64,000 nucleotides of DNA from Galbibacter pacificus (GCF_029603165.1 NZ_JAQSVC010000007.1:1-64000), one strand, 5' to 3'. Positions 24,750-32,628 are shown, counted from the stretch's first letter. Notes: generated from the letters alone by a model not told the origin. Numbers and translations are program-made.

Positions 24750-26732
24750 ATGTGGTACAAGTTATCCCCTAAGCGTTTTGAATTATTGAAGGTTTTTGTT
24801 CTTTTCTTTGTAGGCCTTTCATCTGTTGTAAGATTAATCTTTTTATTGTGGAACCTAAGTGAGGTTGACGTCGATTTCTTTGATATACTACGAATTTTTA
24901 TGACAGGTCTATTTTTTGACCTGGGAACAATTTCGTTTTTTACCATCCCTTATCTGCTGTATTTAATGATAATGCCTAATAAATGGGTAGGGAGCTTATT
25001 TGACCGAATAGCTACCTATACTGGTTTTACCATAGGAATATTAGTGCTCTATTTTTCTTTTTTTGCAGAAATTACATTCTGGGATGAATTCCATAGAAGA
25101 TTTAACTTTATCGCGGTAGATTACTTAATCTATACCTATGAAGTAGTTCGAAATATAAATGAGTCCTATCCCTTGCCAATTTTAATTTCTAGTATCTTGT
25201 TGTTGACTGTTGGTACCATATATTTAATATATAAGTGCAATAGTTTTGAACATGTTTTTAAAGCACAAATATCATTTAAAACGAAAGTATTATTCTCCTT
25301 CCCTTGGGTTGTAATAGCCATTTGCTTTACCATGTTTGTCTCCAATGAAGCTGCTGATTGGTCAGGAAATCGATATAATAATGAACTTTCAAAAGCCGGG
25401 ATTTATTCCTTTTTTGCCGCCTTTAGAAATAATGAGCTTTCGTATACAGAATTTTACAAAACCCTTACCAAAAATGAATCCTATGCTTTAGTAAGTAAAC
25501 AATACGAAGCTTCTGGGGATTTAATTGATCGTGAAAAAAATCCTATATATAGAAATATTCCACCTCATGATACACTTCAACGTGGAATAACCCCGAACGT
25601 TATATTTATTTGTGTAGAGAGTTTAAGTGCCAAATTCTTAGGAGTATTTGGCAATGAAAAGGGGCTTACTCCGAATTTAGATAAACTTTCTAAAGAAGGT
25701 GTTTTATTTTCAAACCTATATGCAACCGGGACTAGAACAGTACGAGGAATGGAAGCTATAACCTTGTCGATACCACCAACACCCGGACGAAGTATTGTCA
25801 AAAGAGAACACAATACAGGTATGTTTACCATCGGTGAAGTATTTAAAAATAAAGGATATTCACGTAATTTTTATTATGGAGGGGATGGTTATTTCGATAA
25901 TATGAATGCCTATTTCAGTGGAAATGATTTTAATATTATAGATAGGGGAAGAGAGTTTTTGATTGGTGATCAAATAAAAACCATTAGAACTAATATTAAT
26001 GATAACGAAGTAAGCTTTGAAAATGCTTGGGGAGTTTGCGATGAAGATATTTTTAATAAAGTTATACAGCAGGCAGATATACAATCTGTTAGCGGAAAAC
26101 CTTTTTTTGATTTTATTATGACCACTTCTAATCACAAACCATATACATATCCAGAAGGTAAAATAGACATTCCATCAGGAAGTGGTAGGGATGGTGCAGT
26201 TAAATATACAGATTACGCAATTGGAAAATTCATTGAAAAAGCTAAATCGAAACCATGGTTTAATAATACCGTTTTTGTAGTCATGAGCGATCACTGTGCT
26301 AGTAGTGCTGGGCGATGGGAACTGGATGTTAAAAACTACCATATTCCTGCCATTATCTATAATTTGCCTAACCAAAGTTCTAAAAAAATAGATAGACTCT
26401 GTTCCCAAATCGATATCTTCCCAACATTATTCGGGTATTTTAATTGGAAATATAACTCAAACTTCTTTGGGCAGGATATAACAAAGAAATCTTCAAATAC
26501 AGCAAGAGCATTTATTGGGAATTATAGAAAATTAGGCCTTTTAAAAGGGAATAATCTTATGATTCTAGGAGATCAAAAGACTGCTAATTTTTATAAATGG
26601 GATAATATCACAAATGGTCTTACAATACAAAGCGTATCCAATGACTATTTAAATCAGACGATTTCTTTTTATCAAACTGCTGATGATTTGTATACAAGTG
26701 GTAAGCTTACTTTAAAAAGTTTAAAAGAATGA
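24750..26732 (+). CDS. MdoB/LtaS-like membrane phosphotransferase (LTA synthase family)
   Basis: With the ATG at 24750 (MWYKLSPKRF; an upstream TTG is less likely) the protein has 660 residues. Five TM helices occupy about 15-210, followed by an extracytoplasmic sulfatase-fold domain. A metal-binding Glu lies near 288 in FICVESLSAKFLG. The expected threonine nucleophile is near 330 in ATGTRTVRGMEA. VMSDHCASS carries the distal Asp-His metal ligands. Family members move a phosphoglycerol or phosphoethanolamine headgroup from a phospholipid to an envelope acceptor and release diacylglycerol. The acceptor is not predictable here. Its last codon overlaps a diacylglycerol-kinase-like gene by four bases, which fits recycling of that by-product. 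It is regulon-controlled (site 5). Confidence 0.85.
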   Translation: MWYKLSPKRFELLKVFVLFFVGLSSVVRLIFLLWNLSEVDVDFFDILRIFMTGLFFDLGTISFFTIPYLLYLMIMPNKWVGSLFDRIATYTGFTIGILVLYFSFFAEITFWDEFHRRFNFIAVDYLIYTYEVVRNINESYPLPILISSILLLTVGTIYLIYKCNSFEHVFKAQISFKTKVLFSFPWVVIAICFTMFVSNEAADWSGNRYNNELSKAGIYSFFAAFRNNELSYTEFYKTLTKNESYALVSKQYEASGDLIDREKNPIYRNIPPHDTLQRGITPNVIFICVESLSAKFLGVFGNEKGLTPNLDKLSKEGVLFSNLYATGTRTVRGMEAITLSIPPTPGRSIVKREHNTGMFTIGEVFKNKGYSRNFYYGGDGYFDNMNAYFSGNDFNIIDRGREFLIGDQIKTIRTNINDNEVSFENAWGVCDEDIFNKVIQQADIQSVSGKPFFDFIMTTSNHKPYTYPEGKIDIPSGSGRDGAVKYTDYAIGKFIEKAKSKPWFNNTVFVVMSDHCASSAGRWELDVKNYHIPAIIYNLPNQSSKKIDRLCSQIDIFPTLFGYFNWKYNSNFFGQDITKKSSNTARAFIGNYRKLGLLKGNNLMILGDQKTANFYKWDNITNGLTIQSVSNDYLNQTISFYQTADDLYTSGKLTLKSLKE

Positions 26733-27610
26733 AAAATATTCATTTCATTGTAAATCCAATAGCTGGAAAAGGGAATAAAAATATTGATCAAAAGCTTTTG
26801 GATGGCTATTTTCCAAAAGCGCTCTATATATTAGTAATTAAGTATACAAAATATAAAGGTGAGGCTGTTGTGCTAACTCAAGAATCTGTTAGTCAAGGAG
26901 CAGATATTATTGTTGCATGCGGTGGTGATGGAACCATAAATGAAGTAGCTTCTGTTTTAGTGAATTCTCAATGTATCTTAGGAATAATACCAATTGGTTC
27001 AGGTAATGGACTAGCTTCTCATTTGAATATTCCTAAAAATATTGAAAAAGCCCTCATGATCATTAAGCATCAAGTTACCAACAAAATTGATGTGGGTATC
27101 TGTAATGGTAATTATTTTTTTAGTAATACAGGTTTTGGGTTTGATGCCAAGGTAATACGAAACTATGAAGGCTTTAATGGACGTACCCTTAAGAGTTATT
27201 TAAAAGCTTGTGCTGTTACTTTTTTTAATGATAAAAAGGATGATTCTCTGGTTGTAACCATTAACGGGACAAAAATGTATAAAGACCCATTTTTAATTTT
27301 TGCTTCCAACTCCAATGAACTAGGGTATAATTTTAGTCTTACCCCAAAGGCATCATTAAAAGATGGCCTTTTGGATGTGCTTATAATCCCAAAAATGCAA
27401 AAACTACAGTTGGTATGGTTTGGGATAATGTTGATTTTCAAAAGACATCTAAGTATAAAGGGAGTGGTTAGTTATCAAACAAATAAGCTGGACATAATAA
27501 GAAATAAAGGGAAGTACCTTGAATCTCAAATGGATGGAGAATATAAAATTTTAGAAGAAATAAAGGTATCCATCGAATTATTAAAAGACTCAATTATAGT
27601 GATTAATTAA
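26729..27610 (+). CDS. Diacylglycerol-kinase-like lipid kinase (DagK/YegS/LCB5 fold)
   Basis: The 293-residue cytosolic lipid kinase opens with IHFIVNPIAGKGN, the first nucleotide-binding motif of the DAGK catalytic domain. The signature CGGDGTINEVASVL follows at about 71-84, then PIGSGNGLASHL (about 90-101). The C-terminal beta-sandwich (about 120-290) includes FSNTGFGFDAKV and KDGLLDVLIIPK. It phosphorylates a lipid hydroxyl, most simply diacylglycerol to phosphatidate, using ATP. The ATGA overlap with the phosphotransferase suggests translational coupling: the transferase would make diacylglycerol and this enzyme would return it to phospholipid synthesis. That pairing is known in Gram-positive LtaS/DgkB biology. 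Sphingoid-base or other lipid substrates remain possible. Confidence 0.85.
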   Translation: MKNIHFIVNPIAGKGNKNIDQKLLDGYFPKALYILVIKYTKYKGEAVVLTQESVSQGADIIVACGGDGTINEVASVLVNSQCILGIIPIGSGNGLASHLNIPKNIEKALMIIKHQVTNKIDVGICNGNYFFSNTGFGFDAKVIRNYEGFNGRTLKSYLKACAVTFFNDKKDDSLVVTINGTKMYKDPFLIFASNSNELGYNFSLTPKASLKDGLLDVLIIPKMQKLQLVWFGIMLIFKRHLSIKGVVSYQTNKLDIIRNKGKYLESQMDGEYKILEEIKVSIELLKDSIIVIN

Positions 27611-27617
27611 GTGTATT

Positions 27618-27660
27618 CTTTAAAACTTTAGAATTTCTTTAGAATCGTGATTTACTTTTG
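27618..27660 (+). promoter_or_regulatory. Island regulon promoter 6 (PAP2 no. 2)
   Basis: Three half-sites: CTTTA at 27618, CTTTA at 27626 and CTTTAGA at 27637. The last two are 11 bp apart. Nine bases follow, then a perfect TACTTTTG at 27653-27660. The ATG at 27725 is 64 bases on. It is the richest of the six sites. Confidence 0.65.
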
Positions 27661-27724
27661 GATACTTAATCCTAAAATAAGCATGCCTATTATATTAAAA
27701 TTACTTAACTGATAGCATTACCTC

Positions 27725-28309
27725 ATGTATTATCTTTTTAATTCTACTACCAAAATCTTCTATTTTAAAATTCAGAAGTGTTTTATATTTTTTATCTATT
27801 TTGCTTGCTTTTGGAATTTGAGATTGTATTCACAAGAAAAAGCGATTGAAACTTCAGGAGATATTCTTTTGTATGCGATGCCAGCTATTTCATTGGGATC
27901 AACCCTTATCATAGGTGATAAACAAGGGTCTTGGCAGTTCTTAAAAGGTTTAGCCGTAAATGAAGCTATGACTTTTGGATTAAAACTAGCTATTACTAAA
28001 CCACGACCCAATGAAGCTAATAATAATTCTTTTCCATCAGGGCATACCTCCACGACATTTCAGAGTGCGGCTTTTATTCAAAAAAGATATGGTTGGAAGT
28101 ATGGAATACCCGCATATACTTTAGCTGCGTTCACAGGATATAGTAGAATCTATGCAGATCAGCATGATATATTAGATGTCTTGGTGGGAGCGGCAATAGG
28201 TGTTGGTAGTAGTTATTTATTTACGAATGAATATCGAAAGGAGCGTATGGAAATTACATTTACATCCAATCGAGATAATATATTACTGGGATTTAATTAT
28301 AAGTTCTGA
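27725..28309 (+). CDS. PAP2-family phosphatase, no. 2
   Basis: The 194-residue protein has an unusually long N-terminus before a hydrophobic stretch (FIFFIYFACFWNL) and a YSQ cleavage-like site (about 37). The acid-phosphatase motifs are KLAITKPRP, PSGH (Pro104-His107), and YSRIYADQHDILDVLVG with the Arg, His and Asp of motif 3. It is shorter than PAP2 no. 1 and not a close duplicate. Its motif 1 has K-x6-RP like lipid phosphatases. It would dephosphorylate a lipid phosphate at the membrane surface. Regulon site 6 lies upstream. It is the last intact cargo gene before the IS cluster. Confidence 0.85.
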   Translation: MYYLFNSTTKIFYFKIQKCFIFFIYFACFWNLRLYSQEKAIETSGDILLYAMPAISLGSTLIIGDKQGSWQFLKGLAVNEAMTFGLKLAITKPRPNEANNNSFPSGHTSTTFQSAAFIQKRYGWKYGIPAYTLAAFTGYSRIYADQHDILDVLVGAAIGVGSSYLFTNEYRKERMEITFTSNRDNILLGFNYKF

Positions 28310-28403
28310 CACCAATTTTCATTTGTAAATGAGATGTTTTTAATTTATCACTTGTGCCTTTTTAGCAATAAATTGTAGGTGGGCTATTGACCTCCTCCCA
28401 TAT

Positions 28404-29303
28404 TTAGGTACTGGTCATAACTAGAGAATCTGGGCTATTTTCATTGATTTCAATGTACTCATTGGGTGACATGTCACCCAATGAGCTGTGTGGTCTAAAC
28501 CCGTTATAGTCTTCCCTCCAAATATCGAACTTTTCTTGAGCATCTTCCCAAGAGAAGAACCAGTTTGTATTTAAACATTCATCTCTGAAAGATCCATTGA
28601 AGCTTTCTATAAATGGATTATCAGTAGGTTTTCCGGGTCTTGAGAAGTATAATTCAACATTGTTTTCATAAGCCCATTTATCCAATACTTTACTGATAAA
28701 TTCACTTCTATTATCTACTTTTATGCGTTTAGAATAAACTCTTGCACTAGTAACTAAATTATCCATCACCCCAACAACATCACTTCCTTTAAGGGATTTT
28801 CCTGCATATATAGCTAAACATTTACGACTATAATTATCTACTACAGTTAAGGCCCTGAAACGGCTTCCGTCGTAGAGTTGATCTGTCACAAAATCCATAC
28901 TCCAGCACTCATGTAAACTAGAGGCATTACCAAGAGCAGGCTGTCTATGGGCTGCACACCGACTTCTTTTAGGTCTCTTAGATCTGAGGTTTAAACCTTC
29001 TTCGCAATACACTCTATAAACGCGTTTATGATTATCCATAAAGCCTTCCCGGCGAAGCAAGATATAGATCCTCCAAAACCCATAGCGTACCCGTGTTGCT
29101 GCTATTTCTTTCATTCTCATACGCAGCAATTCATCTCCACGTTCTTTGGGTGTATAATAAAAAACGCTTTTGTGCAGCAATATTAGGCGTACACAACGGT
29201 TGATGGAAATATTATATTCCATACGAATATTGCTGACCATCTCCCGTTTTCGAGACGGCCTCAGAACTTTTTTTAAGTACGTCCTGAAGAATCTGCTTGT
29301 CAA
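28404..29303 (-). CDS. IS3-family transposase OrfB (DDE domain)
   Basis: The 299-residue frame carries the helix-turn-helix-21 region (RVRYGFWRIYILLRREGF) and the rve integrase core. Its catalytic residues are Asp in CWSMDFVTD, Asp in KVDNRSEF (normally DNGPEF; the G-P pair is changed to R-S) and Glu in NPFIESFNGSFRDECLN. It is normally made as an OrfAB fusion by -1 frameshifting. The first residues overlap orfA and are not a natural start. The substitution next to the second catalytic Asp may lower activity, but the triad is intact. The sequence resembles the IS407/IS2 side of the family; subgroup is uncertain. Confidence 0.85.
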   Translation of the reverse strand: MTSRFFRTYLKKVLRPSRKREMVSNIRMEYNISINRCVRLILLHKSVFYYTPKERGDELLRMRMKEIAATRVRYGFWRIYILLRREGFMDNHKRVYRVYCEEGLNLRSKRPKRSRCAAHRQPALGNASSLHECWSMDFVTDQLYDGSRFRALTVVDNYSRKCLAIYAGKSLKGSDVVGVMDNLVTSARVYSKRIKVDNRSEFISKVLDKWAYENNVELYFSRPGKPTDNPFIESFNGSFRDECLNTNWFFSWEDAQEKFDIWREDYNGFRPHSSLGDMSPNEYIEINENSPDSLVMTST

Positions 29304-29526
29304 GACTTAAATCAGCTACAAGCTTTTTAAGCTGCGCATTCTCCTCCTCCAAGTTTTTAAGCCTTCTCAGTTCAGAGACACCCAGACCACCGTATTTTTT
29401 CTTCCAATTGTAAAAGGTAGCCTCGCTGATTCCCATCTTGCGACAGACCTCAGAAAGACGTGTTCCAGTCTCAACCTGTTTTATCGCAAATACAATCTGC
29501 GACTCGGTATATTTTGATCGTTTCAT
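29212..29526 (-). CDS. IS3-family transposase OrfA with a -1 slippery site
   Basis: Starting at the ATG at 29524-29526 (MKRSKYTESQIVFAIKQ) it encodes 104 residues. A helix-turn-helix (SEVCRKMGISEATFYNWKKK) is followed by a leucine-zipper-like coiled coil (LRRLKNLEEENAQLKKLVAD). A run of seven A followed by G (minus strand, 29274-29267) near the end of the frame is an A-AAA-AAG slippery heptamer, placed where orfB's frame is entered. That supports programmed -1 frameshifting to make the OrfAB transposase. Confidence 0.85.
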   Translation of the reverse strand: MKRSKYTESQIVFAIKQVETGTRLSEVCRKMGISEATFYNWKKKYGGLGVSELRRLKNLEEENAQLKKLVADLSLDKQILQDVLKKSSEAVSKTGDGQQYSYGI

Positions 29527-29610
29527 AAGCAAATAATTTATTTAAAGTTAAATATTTATTTGCCAGAAATACTCTAGTTTTTATCAGTCTGATTTAATGG
29601 GAGGAGGTCA

Positions 29611-30354
29611 CATATTTCGATGTACTCAAAAACAGCGGTTTTAGCCTGCTCTATAGTTTTAAAATCATCATCATAAACAAGCTCTACCTTTAATGTTTTA
29701 AAGAAGGATTCAGCAACTGAATTATCCCAACAATTTCCCTTTCTACTCATAGATTGAGTTACCAAAGGATTGGATTTAATAAAAGTTCTAAATGTTTTTG
29801 AGGCGTATTGTATCCCACGATCTGAGTGAAATATTAAATCCATGTTTATAATACGCTTGCTTATAGCCATTTTCCAGGCTGGAATAATAGTTTGATCGGT
29901 ATGTAAACTTACTTGTACTTAATGACCAACCTATTACCTGCCTGTCAAACAAATCAATAATTGTGGTTAGGTATAACCACCCTTGATTGGTTTGGATATA
30001 GGTAATATCGCTAACCCAAGCTTCATTTAATCTACTGGGATTAAAGTTTCTGTTCAATAAATTTCTGCAAACCGGATAACTGTGATTTGAATCGGTGGGA
30101 GCTTTAAATTTTCTTTTGTGTTTGCTTACCCAATTATTAGCCCTCATAATTTTAGCTACTCTAAACCTGGATATACAGTAGCCTTTACGTTTAAGTTTTT
30201 CTGCTATTCGTGTAGAGCCATATCGTTTTTTGCTCTGGTCAAATTCCGTTTTAATCAAATCCGTAAATAGGCTAAGTTCCAATCTTCGTTTTGAGGGTCC
30301 AGCCGTATACCATCTATAAAAACTACTCCTACTGACTTTAAATACCTTGCACAT
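29611..30354 (-). pseudogene. IS3-family OrfB pseudogene (frameshift and 3' truncation)
   Basis: The upstream frame (30354 to about 29905) reads MCKVFKVSRSSFYRWY, KRYGSTRIAEKLKRKGY and NEAWVSDITYIQTNQGW, covering HTH_21 and the first catalytic Asp. A frameshift in a short AAGTAAGTTTA stretch moves the frame. The second part reads HTDQTIIPAWKMA, HSDRGIQYAS (second Asp) and SVAESFFKTLKVEL (Glu), and stops making IS3 sense at EYIEI, exactly where the other IS begins (29610). The usual ending with a YN..R.HSALG motif is lost. Confidence 0.8.
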
Positions 30355-30420
30355 CCTCTTGGGTAGGATATAAATGTTTATAGCTGGCTATAAATCCATA
30401 GATTTAGCTTACGCTGATTT

Positions 30421-30705
30421 TCAATTCCCATCGCTCTTGGAGAAGATGTGCACGGCCTTTTTTAATATCTCAAGTTCAAGTTCCTTTTCTCTAAGAGCTT
30501 TGCGCAGTCTTTTAACCTCTAATGTGTCATCAGGCACTGCTTTTTCTGGCTTAGGAGATATTGTTGTTCTGGCTGCCTTTCGCCATTTATAAATCCTTTG
30601 GACTTCTAAACCCAACTCGTCTGCTAATTCTTTTATATTCTCTCGTTGGTAACTTAACCGAACTGCTTGCTCCTTTAATTCAGGACTGTAATATCGTTTT
30701 TTCAT
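30421..30705 (-). CDS. IS3-family OrfA (IS150-like)
   Basis: The 94-residue protein reads MKKRYYSPELKEQAVRLSY, then a helix-turn-helix (KELADELGLEVQRIYKWRKA) and a Leu/Glu-rich coiled coil (VKRLRKALREKELELEILKK) ending HIFSKSD. This is a complete OrfA of the IS150-like group. It lies 66 bases before the broken orfB. With no functional partner it is probably inert, or acts only as a DNA-binding repressor. Confidence 0.75.
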   Translation of the reverse strand: MKKRYYSPELKEQAVRLSYQRENIKELADELGLEVQRIYKWRKAARTTISPKPEKAVPDDTLEVKRLRKALREKELELEILKKAVHIFSKSDGN

Positions 30706-30911
30706 GTTTCTAAGATATTTGTTTTATAACAAACAGTCTTAAATTTTATGTCCGAGTAAAAGTAGCAACTCCACGTTACCAACGAGAGGAGGTTAATCCA
30801 ACGTATTTTTGATAATCTGAGGTATTTGACTAATAATTAATGGAAGAATGACAAAAGTAAAATGGTAGCAGAAAGCTGGAAATAAAATTAGAAAGCTGAA
30901 AATCGGTGATT

Positions 30912-30920
30912 TGTTGTACC
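30912..30920 (+). repeat. Fourth copy of TGTTGTACC near the right att site
   Basis: An exact TGTTGTACC, same orientation as the three copies at 279-366, 39 bases from the tRNA-Leu 3' end and on the island side. Its presence at both island ends supports a role in recombination. Confidence 0.45.
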
Positions 30921-30923
30921 CAA

Positions 30924-30957
30924 ATAAAAAAAGCTCCCAAAAATTTGAGAGCTTTTT
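30924..30957 (-). terminator. Terminator of tRNA-Leu
   Basis: On the minus strand AAAAAGCTC pairs with GAGCTTTTT (30949-30957 with 30926-30934) around a 14-base loop and is followed by U-rich sequence. It sits directly after the tRNA 3' end. It differs in sequence from the terminator at 85-115, as expected if one came with the element. Confidence 0.8.
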
Positions 30958-30958
30958 G

Positions 30959-31040
30959 TGCGGGTGAAAGGACTCGAACCTTCACACCTTGCGGCACCAG
31001 ATCCTAAGTCTGGCGTGTCTACCAATTCCACCACACCCGC
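30959..31040 (-). tRNA. tRNA-Leu(UAG)
   Basis: The minus strand folds as a class II tRNA. The acceptor stem is GCGGGUG/CACCCGC with discriminator A (30959). A D arm with GGTAGAC, and the anticodon stem CCAGA/UCUGG with loop CUUAGGA, give anticodon UAG. A variable arm (TGCCGCAAGGTG) and a T arm with GGTTCGAGTCC complete it. No CCA is encoded. The 3' part is duplicated at 123-181, so this gene is the integration target that the element rebuilt. Composition changes right after it. Confidence 0.95.
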
Positions 31041-31211
31041 ATTTTATATTTTTATGAACTTTTTTGGCTTAATTACTAAGTCCAATCTGTCTGTCAATTC
31101 CCCGCCTGTACCATAAAGGGCACGTATTATACCCGCGACGAATTTGTGGGTGCAAATATAATTCAATTTTTGAATATTCAAACTTTATAATCAAAAAAAC
31201 TTCTTTTTTTG

Positions 31212-31219
31212 TACATTTG
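31212..31219 (+). promoter_or_regulatory. -7 box for the M20 dipeptidase
   Basis: TACATTTG lies 20 bases before the ATG at 31240 and matches TAnnTTTG. No TTG occurs at the normal -33 spacing. The remaining 31041-31211 shows no gene. Confidence 0.5.
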
Positions 31220-31239
31220 ATTTTACAACAAAATACTTC

Positions 31240-32628
31240 ATGGAAAATATAAAGTCGTATATCGATACGCACAGGGATCGATTCATATCAGAACTTATAG
31301 AATTATTAAAAATGCCATCGGTTAGTGCCGATCCAGCTTTCTCCCAAGACGTCCTTAATACTGCCGATGCCGTTAAAAATGCACTGGAAAGGGCAGGTTG
31401 CGATCATGTCGAGATTTGCGAAACTCCCGGATATCCAATTGTCTATGGAGAAAAGATAATAGATAAAACACTTCCCACGGTTTTGGTATATGGCCATTAT
31501 GATGTACAGCCACCAGATCCCATAGATTTATGGGAATCGCCTCCTTTTGAACCAATAATAAAAGAAACCGAACTGCATCCCGAAGGAGCTATTTTTGCAC
31601 GAGGTGCCTGTGACGACAAAGGGCAAATGTACATGCATGTAAAAGCCTTGGAATACATGACGCAAACAGGAAACCTTCCCTGTAACGTGAAATTTATGAT
31701 TGAAGGAGAAGAAGAAGTGGGGTCCGAAAGCCTGGAATGGTTTATTATCAACAGCCGGGAAAAGCTGTCCAACGATGTTATCCTGATTTCCGATACCGGA
31801 ATGATAGCCAAAGACGTCCCGTCCATTACCACAGGCTTGCGCGGCTTAAGTTATGTTGAAGTAGAAGTAATAGGCCCCAACCGTGATTTGCACAGCGGCT
31901 TGTACGGCGGTGCGGTGGCCAACCCCATTAACGTGCTCAATAAAATGATAGCCACATTGCACGACGAAAACAACCATATTACCATTCCCGGTTTTTACGA
32001 TAAAGTAGATGAACTTTCTGTAGAAGAGCGCGCCGAAATGGAAAAGGCACCTTTCTCATTGGAAGATTATAAAAAAGCATTGGCCATAAACGATGTGTAT
32101 GGCGAAAAAGACTATACCACCAACGAGCGTAGCAGCATCCGCCCGACACTGGATGTAAATGGAATATGGGGCGGTTATATTGGCGAAGGTGCCAAAACGA
32201 TAATTGCCAGCAAGGCATCGGCCAAAATATCCATGCGGTTGGTACCGCACCAAGATTGGCGGGAAATAACCGATCTGTTTCAGGCATATTTTGAAAGCTT
32301 GGCACCGGCAGGGGTAAAAGTTATTGTAAAACCCCACCACGGCGGGCATCCATATGTCACGCCTATAGACAGCACAGGGTACCAGGCGGCAAGCAGGGCA
32401 TACGAGGAAACCTTTGGCAAAACGCCCATCCCGCAACGTAGCGGTGGGAGTATCCCTATTGTTTCTCTGTTTGAAAAGGAATTGAAAAGCAAGACTATAT
32501 TAATGGGCTTTGGCCTCAATAGCGATGCCATACATTCGCCCAACGAGCATTACGGCATATGGAATTATTTAAAAGGCATTGAGACCATACCATATTTTTA
32601 TAAATACTTTACCGAATTGAGCAGGTAA
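31240..32628 (+). CDS. M20-family dipeptidase
   Basis: This 462-residue cytosolic metallopeptidase of the M20/M25/M40 clan cleaves dipeptides using two zinc ions. Metal ligands and catalytic residues are visible in order: VYGHYDVQPPD (His, Asp; about 86-96), GACDDKGQM (bridging Asp), MIEGEEEVGSESLEW (catalytic Glu-Glu) and ISDTGM. A dimerisation/lid domain (about 190-350) and a C-terminal His (HSPNEHYG) follow. Length and motifs match full-length bacterial dipeptidases. It is the first core gene after the island, is more GC-rich than the island, and starts a run of three peptidase genes. Confidence 0.9.
   Translation: MENIKSYIDTHRDRFISELIELLKMPSVSADPAFSQDVLNTADAVKNALERAGCDHVEICETPGYPIVYGEKIIDKTLPTVLVYGHYDVQPPDPIDLWESPPFEPIIKETELHPEGAIFARGACDDKGQMYMHVKALEYMTQTGNLPCNVKFMIEGEEEVGSESLEWFIINSREKLSNDVILISDTGMIAKDVPSITTGLRGLSYVEVEVIGPNRDLHSGLYGGAVANPINVLNKMIATLHDENNHITIPGFYDKVDELSVEERAEMEKAPFSLEDYKKALAINDVYGEKDYTTNERSSIRPTLDVNGIWGGYIGEGAKTIIASKASAKISMRLVPHQDWREITDLFQAYFESLAPAGVKVIVKPHHGGHPYVTPIDSTGYQAASRAYEETFGKTPIPQRSGGSIPIVSLFEKELKSKTILMGFGLNSDAIHSPNEHYGIWNYLKGIETIPYFYKYFTELSR

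Larger units (their letters stand above)
28388..29610 (-). mobile_element. IS3-family insertion sequence, apparently complete (1223 bp)
   Basis: The ends TGACCTCCTCCCAT (28388-28401) and its exact complement (29597-29610) are 14-bp perfect terminal inverted repeats, with partial similarity further in (ACTAGAG, TCTGG). Two overlapping frames, orfA and orfB, fill the interior on the minus strand. No 3- or 4-bp target duplication is seen (CTAT left, CATA right). The right flank is the interrupted gene of another IS3 element whose continuation is absent on the left flank, so a deletion accompanied or followed insertion. Confidence 0.85.
29611..30760 (-). mobile_element. Second IS3-family element, interrupted and decayed
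   Basis: This is an IS150-like element on the minus strand. It has an intact-looking orfA at 30421-30705 and an orfB broken by a frameshift near 29905, and its 3' end is cut off by the IS at 28388-29610. The C-terminal part of OrfB and the left terminal repeat are missing. The right end is not sharply defined; the segment TGTCCGAGTAAAAGTAGCAAC near 30750 is a likely terminus region. Confidence 0.7.
123..30959. mobile_element. Genomic island integrated at tRNA-Leu(UAG), about 31 kb
   Basis: The segment is bounded by a direct repeat of the tRNA-Leu 3' part (123-181) and the intact tRNA-Leu (30959-31040), both on the minus strand and each with its own terminator. A tyrosine-integrase pseudogene lies just inside the left border. 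Three IS families and an IS21 scrap occur inside, and none were seen outside. The cargo is a sulfatase/DUF1254 block on the minus strand and an envelope/efflux/two-component block on the plus strand. The DNA is AT-rich, and composition rises right after the tRNA. No intact integrase or conjugation genes are present, so the island is probably fixed. Confidence 0.8.

Noticed and set aside
28310-28387. C-terminal piece of the interrupted IS3 transposase left of the younger IS
   Set aside because: A short frame (LQFIAKKAQ) has some transposase-like flavour, but the expected YN..R.HSALG motif is absent, so I could not support continuity.
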